Shown here one piece after another: positions 27,201-39,200 of a stretch of 64,000 nt of DNA. The stretch is from positions 1 through 64,000 of the forward strand of contig JASJOG010000528.1 of NCBI GenBank assembly GCA_030142905.1, written 5' to 3'. A program made the translations under genes and the position numbers. The notes beneath the pieces were generated by a model. The model searched no databases and was not told where the DNA came from. It saw nothing but the letters and a program-made list of their open reading frames with translations. The DNA is from Heliopora coerulea (lineage: Eukaryota; Cnidaria; Anthozoa; Scleralcyonacea; Helioporidae). Each line of letters begins with the position of its first letter. Position 1 is the stretch's first letter.

Positions 27201-30200
27201 AGTTGGGATAAAGTAGATAAACACCTACAATTCAAATTTGAGCCGATTGATGAAAGCTTGCCTAATCTCTTATCCGGTGGGTAATAGTGCAATTAGGATG
27301 CAGTTAGCGACAAACCGCTGACCTTTTGGAGCTAGGGTTAGGCTGAGGGTCGTAAGAATTAGGGCGAGCACTAAGGTCAGGTAAGATGAATCCGTGACTG
27401 GCTGATAGCCGGTTCCCCTTTTTACGTCAGCTGAATATAACTACCAGAACACTTTGCGGCTTTTTTATTTCCATGCAAACATTGAATTACCAAAGCGAAT
27501 GGAAAGACAATTGCTCTGATGAACATTACAAATGATTTCGAAAGGCACTCTGGTAGTCGTATTCAGCGGATGTATTAGGGGGACCGGCCATTAGCGATTC
27601 GTTGAACTTCTTTAAGAAAAACAAAAAATCCACTTACAAGGTCGATTCTTCTAAGGAATATAGGTTGAAAATAATGTTCACCTGATTCGTTGTCCAAGGT
27701 AGATGTCCACTTGTGAGGAAATTTATACCTTGGAGACCTTATCTAAACTCTAAATCGGGTTAAAACGCGCTTAACGAGACTAAATGGCGAAACTAATTGT
27801 CTTCAGGCTATTTGCTGTTCTTTGAAAAACTTAATCTTCACTGTCTGTCAAAATTAACTTCAGCATCACTGCCCAAAACCATACATCAGGTGCTCTTGCA
27901 ACATTTCAAACTGATGCAGACTGAGGTTTTCACTACTCATACGTTCCGCAAACTTTTTGACCTGCAACCTAGAAAGTAATTTTTTCATGTGAAGTGCGAC
28001 CTACCTTGACGGACCAGATGAAATCAAGAGCAACAAAATAGCTGTTCGGCCTATGCACGTATCCAAAATTGTTTAAACTAGTTTTTTTCAGGCACATTCT
28101 CCAGTTCTCCATCTAAAGCAAGGTCGATAAGCTGTCCGTGTTTCTGATTCAATAAATTTCTGACAGTGTCAATTTCGACATTTTTTTCGACTTTCCAAAG
28201 AGTTCTTGCTACCCGCAGTTTGCGGAACGACGCAGTGCTCGACTTTGTCGGAAAATGCTCGTAATCCGTATTCTGTAACAACGCAATTGAATCTTTCTCG
28301 TGTGTGTGTGATAGAGGATTTACTGGTGATGGATTTAATTGCTGGGGTATGTGTAACCGGCGCAGGAATCAGACTTTGTCGAACATTGTTATATATCATC
28401 TGATAGGTTGCTGAAAAAGTTTGCGCTTTTTTAATTCCATTCGAAAGTGAACATTGTCAAACGCAAGGCTTGATAATCGGAATATCCATATCCCTTAAGA
28501 ATATTTCATATGTGATTTCACATTTAAGAATGTTTTCACCAATGAAATTTTCATCTTACATGTGAAATTGGAACGTTTTCACGTATGAAATATGTAATTA
28601 AGTCGTAAACTGACTTGGTTCAAAATTTCGCTAGTGAAATGTTGGTATAAGGAACTGCAAAGATGTGTTTGACAAGTGGAATGAAAGATTGATGTAGGAA
28701 AATTAATTTCACTAATGAAATCTTCATATCACATGTGGAATTGAAACATTTCTACATGTGAAATACTATTTTTATATTTTATTTCAATTTGAAAATGAAA
28801 ATACTTTATAACTGCATACAAAAGATTCCAATTTGGAACTTTTTCATATTTGAAATGATATATAAGGTTTTCGTAAGGGGTACGCTCTAGAATGTCAAGA
28901 TGAGGAGTGTAAAATCGCTGTGTTTGGAGTAAAGAGATTCTACGCAAACACAATCTAGAGACAACTGGATGAAAATTTCTTTGGTGAAACTGAATTCAAC
29001 TAACAACCAACATGTTATAGTGGAAAGCTTTTGAATTTAACCGATTGTCAGCTTGAAGAATATTTGATTGGCTTTTTAAGCACAAATTGGACTTAAAGTG
29101 ATTTAATAGTGAAATGAAATTAAATGGAATGGGATGATAGATTTATTGGGACGAAGTTCCCAGATTTCACGTCATCATACACTTAATTTGCGTGTAACGG
29201 AGAACTGATTATGTAGAGATGGAAAATAGTTATTTGAAAACTTAAAATGCCATTCGCTATCACTTTGAATGTCCTTTGATGCAAAAACAAGATTTTTTAA
29301 GAGTTAGGTACTCTTTATTCGCGATAATTGTTCGAAAAATCAAGGAATGGTAAAGGTTAAGAGGAACCATTGTATGACGTCTCTTCTGACGAGCAAAAGT
29401 ATCTGGCGTTAGCCAGAAGAGAAAGGCAGGGTAAGTCTACGGCTGGTCAAGGGTTGAATGAGAATAAACTGGTGTTAATGGAACTCCTTTTGATTTACTT
29501 TCTTGATATAACTCTAGATGTTAACGAGTGCGCTGGTGACCCCTGTGACGGAAACGCAACTTGTAACAACACAAATGGATCCTATACTTGTACGTGCGAT
29601 CCTGGCTTTACTGGTGACGGATTTAATTGTTCAGGTACGTGAAATCAGTAATGAAGTATTCCTCTCTCAATTACTTTACAAAATCACGTCATGTAAAGCT
29701 GGATTAGACAAACTATTTGTATATTCGTGTGAGACCGCGTTCCATGTAGACAGTGCATACAGACTTTTAAACACCTGCTACTTGTAGTGCCTTTTTAAGA
29801 ATCATCCTCAGAGATATACATGAACAGAAATTTTTCACGATAATCTGAAACTGTCAAAGTGAATAGAAAAATGTTGACTCGAGCGGGATTTGAACTCGCA
29901 CCTTCGAGATACCGGTCCGTTGCTCTACCTGTTGAGCACTCGACTCCACAGGGATTTGAGGTAAAATGTCCTAATATATAACCTAATATCAGGTTTTAAT
30001 ATAATCTAATATCAGGTTTCTACAGAAAGGTTTGGCAACTTTAAGCAGTGCACGATAACCTCGTCAACGTGCGGCACTGGTGTAGGCTGTGTGCAAGTAT
30101 AGCACAGCCTGTGCGTGGCCTGTTGTTGTTAGGTTTGACATACATGCAAAAAATTCTTAAGGAGTAAAGCACTCGAGAACTTACGTGAGTGTATGATCGG

Positions 30201-33200
30201 AATTTAGAAATACGAATTCAGACAAGGCATGGGATTGACCTCGTGCAGTATTTAATTTTCAGATTTTTGTTTGTGAATGAGTAGATTAAAATTACGATAA
30301 CATTATAACACACGATAAAAGATCGCCGTAATCATTTTCATATTCAGTTTGAGTACACCGCATGAAGTTAACCAATGAGGAAAAAGCAGAATTTGAAAAT
30401 GAAAATACTTTATCAATGCATATGAAATGTTCCAATTTGGAACTTTTTAGATTTTAAAGCATTCGTTTAACTTAGAACGACTTTGCAATGACATTGCCAA
30501 CAAAACCTACTGTGATGACCAGCTGAGAGTAAAATTTGATATGCGTGAATTTATAATATAAAAGCTTAAATGTCGCTATATTTAAGTGAGGCTCAAAGTT
30601 GCCGTGACATAATTTGGTTTTAAATGGTACACGACAACCAGTTCATAGAACAGCTCAGTCTACAAACTTTGAATATTAGCATAAAATGAACTATCCCTTT
30701 TGAAATGCTTCGATTCATCGTAAAAGATTGGAACATTGTTTTTCCGATTAATGTTCAAGTACCTTCAATCCCTTCATTATGTAGATGCCTTTCATCTCTA
30801 TAATTCATACGAATGTCCATTATAAGGCATTGATCAATATAAACAATATATGGCCATAAAATGGGTTTATCTTGTGACGTTTGTCATAAGCATACTTGGC
30901 TGATTATGTCAACAGTTTGGGTGTGGTAGTATTATGTAATGAATAGTATATTTTGATGTGTTTTTCTACTATATGTAGATGTAAACGAGTGCACTACCAA
31001 TCCTTGTGATGGAAACGCAACTTGCAACAATACAATTGGATCTTTCATGTGTGGATGCAATGAAGGATATAGCGGTGATGGTTTTAACTGTACAGGTGCT
31101 GTATGTTTAACCTACAAAATGGGTATTTCCTTCTCAGCCACTCCACATTACACTACGTCAGATACAAAATACCACTGAAAGTCAAACTCGCAATTATTTC
31201 GAAATCATAGTAAGCTTTTGCAGAATTAGCCTTCTCACAAAATTTAGACCACTAAGCAGTTGGAAGCAAGTTGCCGTATCTATTATCTTGAAGTGTGTTC
31301 ATGATTAAATTTCACGCATATGGTGATTAGATTGGTATTTCACACACCCCCAGCATATAACTGATAACTTCTTGTAACTGTCATATGTTGAAAAGCAGTA
31401 ACGCATTTAGCCACACTTCATAGTCAGATGAAGTGGGACGAAGCGAAATGAAATGGAAAGGAAAGAACGGATACGGAAGGAAAAAAGGAAAGAAGGATGT
31501 GACATTACCCAAGATATAAAAATGTAAGCTCGGAAAGCCTGTTCTCTCATTTCACAGGTTTCAAACAACGATGACAGAAGAGAATGGAAAGGAAGTGCGA
31601 AGAAAGGAAAGGAGAAGAAGCAGAAAGGAAAAAAGAGACGAAAGAAAAGAATGCAAAGGAGCGGAGAGAAAAGAGAGGGAAAGATAAGATAAGGAAAAGT
31701 GGGAAAGGGAATGAGAAAGAAAGGTGGCACTGTTAAATTGTTCACTTGTATTTGTTTGCAAAAATCTAGATGTCAACGAATGTGCTAGTAACCCTTGCCA
31801 CGTAAATGCAACTTGTAACAACACAGTTGGATCCTTTATGTGTATGTGTGATATTGGATATACTGGCGATGGATTTAATTGTTCAGGTATGTACAATCAA
31901 TAGCAGACACAGTTCTCATCCAGTCTTTGCATAAAGTTATTATTTTCATATCAGTTCTGTTGCTGCAGAAAATGTTCGTTCTTTTCATCAAATAATAAGT
32001 GGTATCAAACGAGGTTAGATCATTGAGATGTAATCACGCAGCTCTGAAGCAGACATGTGAAACTTAAAAGCTGAAATCCGCAGTTGACATAAAGGTTATC
32101 ATGGAACACTAGGTAAAAGCATCGAGACTAGAGGTAGGAGATAGCTCTGGAAAGAAACAATCATGAGAATTGAAAAGAAGTGTTAAAAACAAAGCATTTA
32201 TTAAGGTTGGTCTTGCTTTCAGTGGGAATATTGTTTCTGCGAGAAACTGTCTAGAATTCAGACTCATTGAAAGACTGTTTCCCATACTCCAAACTATAAG
32301 CAAATGCTCTGTTGCAGTTTAACTACTTTGCTGATACCGAATTCCTTACTGTATGTGTCGAAATATTCTAAGGTAACATCTAGGTGGACAAACTCACAAT
32401 GTTGCAAGATGGAAGATTTATACGTGAAGAGAGCGCAGCATTGAAGGAAACATTCTACAGTAGGTTTAAGATTGCAAAAAGGAAAGCGACAAAAATTTCT
32501 AAACTCAGCTTATCAAACTCATGTATCAGTTTCGCGTACCGGATTCCATTCGGCTAAATGATGGTTTTGAGCTTCTTACACCATTGATCTTAAGACGTAG
32601 TAGATAATAAAATATGTAATCTGGAAATTTTTTCTGCAAAATCTAGATGTGAATGAGTGCAACAACAGTCCTTGTCATGGAAACGCAACTTGCAACAACA
32701 CCGCAGGATCTTTCCTATGCAGTTGCAATATTGGCTTTACTGGTGATGGATTAAACTGTACAGGTGAGCATAACCTTAAACGCTAGCATTTCCCGCTCAG
32801 TCTCTTTATATAGGACTAATTTCGTTGAAAAAGACGTGAGCTTTTCTCGTTCAAAAGTATCCCATTGACGAACAAAATCATGTGGCTTCAGCTGGAGTAA
32901 AAGAATCTGCTGTTACCGTGAAGTAAAATAATAAAGTGTGAGTTAGAATAGGAACTAGTACTGTTCCTAATCAACTCCTCTTGACTAAAATTGCTTGGCA
33001 AAAGCCAGATTAAAATAATTTAGTGATGTTCAGATTGAAATAATACAATGCACAAATAGTATAAGAAAGAGTTTGAGATAATGTCTGAATCGTAGCTGCT
33101 TTCTAACACTTTCTTCTTCCGAGACTTCTCCCTTCGACAAGTAAAAATCATCCGACAACAGCGAGCGTAAAAAATTAGGCGTTAGATTAAGTAAAACATA

Positions 33201-36200
33201 GCGTGTATTTAAAAAGGAAAGTTTTAGAGAAGTAAAACATGTGATTATTTCAAATGAGCTGACAAGCCATACTATTCCATTGCAGCAATAAAAGTAGTCC
33301 AAGAAGCGATCGTGAGCTAGAGAGCATATCCCAACTCCTAGAATATGCGTAAGAATAGATAAAATCTTGGAGAAAGCATAGAACTGATATGTCAATAACT
33401 ATCAGTAGAACAAAGTTAATTTCTTAAAATTCATTTATTTTTCAATTTCCTACTATGGATAGTGTTTCGAGTGTGTTTCAGAATCATCCTCAGGGTAACA
33501 AGAACAGATAATTTCATGTTACCCTTTTTCCAAACACGAAGCAAATCCTCCCGGATATCGAGCGTTGAGTTATCGGATAATCTCTCGCGCACTCAATTTG
33601 AATAAAACGAGCACACTGTTTCCAGTTGACTCGATAGTTCAATTGGTAGAGCTGCGTCCCGATAAGCAACGGCGGATTAACCTATGGGCCAAGTGGGCCA
33701 TGGCCCAGGGCCCCGCGGTTGTCGGCTTGTGAGGAAGCCCCGCGCCATTCATTAACATAGATTTCTACTTGACGCAGAATGTCGTGCGCGCGACTTTTTC
33801 CTTTTGTATCAGGAGCTATGGAATGGAACCAAGCAGAAATGTATTAAATTTAACGATACAATTGTCGCGTATTTTGCACCAAGTGGATATCCAGCTTTCA
33901 TCTGTAACTACTTTTTTTATACATCTGCGGACCTCGCTAACCTGCTTCATTCCTTGTAGTCTGTATATCGTATTTAACACTGTAATAGTTACTTGTTCAT
34001 GTAAGAGTCTTGTTGGTTCTCCAATGTTCTTACAGGGTGCAACAAATTTCAAATTTTGTTGTAATTTTGCAATCTAGTTAATAGATTCATGGGGCCCCAT
34101 TGGAGACATTGGCCCTGGGCTTTGCTTTACCTTTATCCGCTCCTGCCAGTAACCGAATGATGCGAGTGTCGATTCCCGCTCTAGTCAACTTTTCTAGTTG
34201 ACTTTAGCAGTGTAGGTCAATTCATTATATACTCAGTACATCCGGTAAAATCCATTCATCGAGTAGTGAGATGAAATGAAGTGAAGTCACGTAAAATGAA
34301 ATGGAATGAAATAAAGGGAGATTTCTTGAAACGTTCTCAAATTTATCTTCCTTAAGATGTGAACGAGTGCATGAATTACCCCTGTGACGGAAACGCAACT
34401 TGCGATAACACAGTTGGATCGTTTGTGTGTGGCTGTGACATTGGCTTTACAGGCGATGGATTGATCTGCTCAGGTATGCATTACATAGAAGGTAGGCAGT
34501 ATCTACTTAATCTGTTTACACCAGACTACTCTTGTCGAGGCAAAGTATAGTAAAAAGAATGACGAGCGCTAAAGGAGGCTCGGGCATAAACTGAAAAAAT
34601 TTCCATATCTGAAAAGAGTGCTTAGTCATGGAAACTGTAGAATGTTGTTGCCGAAGTTGTTCATTTGAAATTGACCGTATAAGTAGTATTCCGTTAACGC
34701 CATTGTATGACAAACAGAACCAGACAGGGATAACTAGTTCTCCAGAAGAAATACACCATAGCTTCCTTTTTTGGTTGTCGTAGTTGTTTCCGGCGGATAT
34801 AATGTTAATTTTTGAGTTTCAAAACAGCTTATTTCAAAGCAAGACTTCTTGTTGAGCTTGCATCGGCGGAACAAAATTTTTAAAATCTTGAAGGGTTTTG
34901 TACTCTCACGGCGAAAAGATTAAATGGACATTTACTTTTGTTCTTGTGAAAGTAACAGAGTCGGTTATACTGTACTTTTGTGGCTTAAAGTGGCGATTTT
35001 CTCTGCTCGAATTGTCCGTTCATTTTCCCTCTATTTGGCAGTTTTATTTCGCTATTCACTCGTTGTTTAAAACCTATGGCGTGAGAGAAAAAGCTTTCCC
35101 AGCTCACATTTTTATATCGTGGGTAATGTCACATCTTTCTAGAGATAATCCTGAGCAGCAAACAAGCAAAATGGTTTGTTTGGGCTTTTGTCTTACCCAG
35201 TCAGTTGTGTTTTGATATCTGCTTGTTTTTCTTGGACTGGTGTTTTACCGTACTGGAACAGTATTGACCTGTACTAATGTTTTCAAAATTGTCAATTACC
35301 TGCTGAACCCAATTTTCAAAGACTATTTCGAACAGCTTGATGAGAATAGATCACTAAAAGAAATAAATCGTTTCTCATACTTCTTAAAGGAAGTGCAAAG
35401 ACTGTCCGAAACATCCAGCTGTCCCAGCATCCCTGATTCATAACAATTTAATTCAAGGGGTTTCTGCAAGAACGTATTTCTAGAATAAAATCTACAATTT
35501 TACCATTGGTCCAATGTTTTGGTCGTTCTTAACGCGCTTTGCAGGGTCCATAGTTTGGTTTATGAAATGAACAGAAACAAAACGAAATAAAATGAAATGA
35601 TATTAATTGACTGGAAATCGATTTAAATGATATGAAATCAAATGTCATAAAGTAACTTTGGAGTTCTTAAAATCTCTTCTTATTGCAAAAACCTAGATAT
35701 CAATGAGTGTTCCAACGACCCATGTCATGAGAACGCAACTTGTATCAACACAATTGGATCTTTTATGTGCATGTGTTATTCTGGATTTAGTGGCGATGGA
35801 TTAAATTGTTCAGGTATGCAAATTGTTCAGGTCTCATTTAACTTTGTTGAATAGAAAGTGCCGTCAATCAGGATTGGGTTATTGTTCCTGATCTTGCCAT
35901 CATTCAGGATCCTATTATTGCACATGACATTTTGGTCGACGAGCCGTTCAGGTCGTAACAACGATGCTTTAGTTGATGGAATTTTGGAGACAATTCTATT
36001 TCTAAATCAGATAGTACCATTTAAGAAATTATAGCTAAATGTTTGTTATAGTATCAAGAGAAGCAACTTTAATGACCATATGAAAACAGATGTGTTCATA
36101 GATAAATGGTGGGACGGACAAACTGATGGATGGATGGGTGGGTAGACGGACGGACGGACGGACGGACGGATGGATTGATTGATAGACTCGTACATACGTC

Positions 36201-39200
36201 ATGCATACATGCTACCAAACATTTATGCACTTGTCAATGTAGAGTGATTGATCTGATCACTTTTAAGGGAGAAGAGGTTAACAAATGTAAACTTTCGTAT
36301 GTTAATATCTTTACTAAAAATTAGATGTGAATGAGTGCATGAACAGTACTTGTCATGGAAATGCAACGTGTAACAACACAATTGGATCTTTCGTATGTGG
36401 GTGTTATACTGGCTTTACCGGCGATGGATTCAACTGCAAAGCTACAAATTATTTCGAAAGGATTTTTTGTTCAACATCTTTACCAAACGATATTCCTCTG
36501 GTAGAATTGCAGGAACTAAAAGAAAAATTGATTAGAGTATCCTATTCAGCAACGGCAAACTAATGGCCTTATCCGCTACCTTGAGATATTCTGGGGATTA
36601 TATGCAACGAATATGTGTAGTAACTTGTTGTTTAACTGGGCAAACATTGAATAAGAAATTTAAAGATAATAATAGTGCGAAGAAGAGTTGAGGAAGTTTC
36701 TAATGTCGTGGTAACTTGGTATTGAAGTGTCCAGAAATTATAGAGTAAAAGAAATTGTGAATGTCATGCATCTATCTGTCTGCTATGTATACATTTAGAT
36801 GTGAACGAGTGCGCTCATAATCTTTGTCACGGAAACGCAAGTTGTCACAACACAGCTGGATCCTTCATGTGCATGTGTGATTCTGGCTTTACTGGTGATG
36901 GATTTAATTGCTCAGGTGCAGTACTGTATGTAGGACAAATCAAAAACAAACTTTTACCAGTAATTCTTGATACACATTGTATTGTTCAGTGACTAACGAT
37001 TGGAATTAAGTTCTATTAAATTAAACGAAAAGAAACCACGCGAGATGAAACGAAATGTAATGAAATGAAATGTAATGAAATGAAGTGAGATGAAATATCA
37101 GATGATCGTGATATAAATATGATAGCCCAGCAGACTTTTGGCAGTTCCTGCAAGTAAATTAAACAAATGATGCTTTTGAATTTCAGTTCGAGTGCAATTT
37201 TCGGTCATGGCATGATATTACTCAAATGCATCAGCGTGACTGACTGGACTAGCCCGGCTCAAGCAAACTACCTCAACTTTCACGCCGGTCATCTTCAGAG
37301 TCGAGGAAGAGGGTCGAATTTTTGTCTCCGAAGATGACCGCCGCTGGGGTCGGACCTTTGACTCTAAAGATGAACGCCGCTAAGGCCGTCGAAATGTCAT
37401 TCACGAACTGTCTTTCTCAAGACTACAGTAACTTGGACGATCTACCATCACCAACATGTATACTTGCTTTAAAAGGCGTTTTTGGAGAAAGATTCAAGTA
37501 TGTTAATATCCACGCAATAGCCAATGATGTGAAAGAAGCATAGCTCGCGAGTAGTAGGATTATGTTCTTTCGGTGCAACAGTAAAAAGAAGTATATGTTG
37601 GGTCCTTAGGTCAGCATGAAATGCATCATAGAAAAATATTCATATTTAAGGAAGATATTAAGAACAAAAAATTCCCGTCGTTAATGGTCCAGTAATATGT
37701 GGGCAAAAGACGAGAATTTTCAAGACGATATCTGGTTTATGATTCTGAATGTATGCATGTACATTAGAACCAGTTGGGGTACAAGGAGAAGAAAAAATAT
37801 TGGTGACGAGAAGTAGGGGGGCACCTTATCCCAGAAAATTCTGAATTTAAAAGTTGTTCTGGTGAAAAATATATCGTCGAAAAAGAAAAGTTTAAAGACA
37901 AATTAAGTTGTCGTGATAGTTGAACTTTCTTGCAAGTGTCTTCTAACTGTCAAAACTTGTTAACCAAGACACTTGCGTAGACTTAAGAAATCCTCACTTT
38001 TGCCAAGGCTGTGAAAGATGCCACGACAGGGCCGTTTGATTAGCACGATGTCGCATGAGAACAGTGAACTGAGGAGTTTGAATCGTAAAACTAACGCTAT
38101 GGTCAGGTCGAAAGCCTTTTTTGACGACATTGTCATTATAAACAAGAATTCACGCATTGTCTTTACTTCTCTAAGCATTTTGCGTCCTCTAAAACCAAAG
38201 GAAAAACAAAAAGAAGTGAAAAGCTGTAAGCAACACGTTGCCAACAAGCTCAGAAAAGTCCAATGGTCAGCTCCTTAAAAGTTAAAAACAGTCAATAACA
38301 AGTATAACTTCTTTCACGCTGTTGCAAAACTGACGTAAAGAAATACAATTATATATAGTTCAATTCGAAGAAATTCTTTATCCACGATCTGTTTGCGAAA
38401 AGAATGGCATAAGACTAATACCATTAATACCATGACGCACTAACCCTGATGAAATGTGAAATGATAGCAAATCATCATTTAAATATTTTCACATTTTCTT
38501 GGAAAAATGTAGATGTGGATGAGTGTACAAACAGCACGTGTCATGGAAACGCAACTTGTAACAACACAATTGGATCTTTCATGTGTATGTGTGATAGAGG
38601 GTTTACCGGTGATGGGTTTAATTGTTCAGGTAAGGAGTACCATTAGGAGAAGAAACTGTCGATAAAGTTTTGTACAAACTTATTAATTTTTAGAGATTTC
38701 TCGAAGGAACTTGTGCTTTTTTAATTAGTAGTCAGTAGTGTGAATTATGTGAAAATATTGTAATTGCACGAACATTTTTCTCGGACTTAACAATTCGGCG
38801 AACAAATTTGCCTAACATGACGCTATTTGTGGAATTTGAAAATTGAACATGTGTTACCCATTTGAATATATATGGAAAGTGAACTGTGATAAATGAATAA
38901 CTAATTATTTATTTAATTTTTATAATAAAATTTAGATGTAGATGAGTGTGCCAATGACACTTGTCATGGAACATGTAACAACATAATTGGATCCTTCATT
39001 TGCATGTGCAATAGAGGATTTAGTGGTGATGGATTTAATTGTTCAGGTAAGGAGAGCCATTAAGAGAAGAAACTGTCACTCATAGTCTGTACATATTAAG
39101 TTTTGACTATTTTTCGACAAGAGCTTTGTGCTGTTTTAATTTGGATGTGTAGTCAGTGATGTGAATTACGTAGAAAAAGGGTAAGTCATGAATGGCAGGA

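Larger units (their letters stand above)
27074..29517 (+). other. Intron with MITE, fossil EGF exon and motif cluster
   Basis: Contains the MITE at 27428-27578, a dead EGF exon at about 28231-28346, and a run of tttcatatgtgaaat-type phrases (28500-28870). The frames in it lack support. Confidence 0.65.
32764..34356 (+). other. Intron with interrupted tRNA-like unit
   Basis: Contains a SINE-like tRNA head at 33628-34186 split by another element. The minus-strand frame at 33030-33395 is unexplained. An ATGAA-rich stretch at 34268-34318 precedes the acceptor. Confidence 0.6.

Noticed and set aside
37322..37543. 73-codon frame with less AT-biased composition
   Set aside because: No recognisable domain and no splice-compatible ends; left as unexplained intron sequence.
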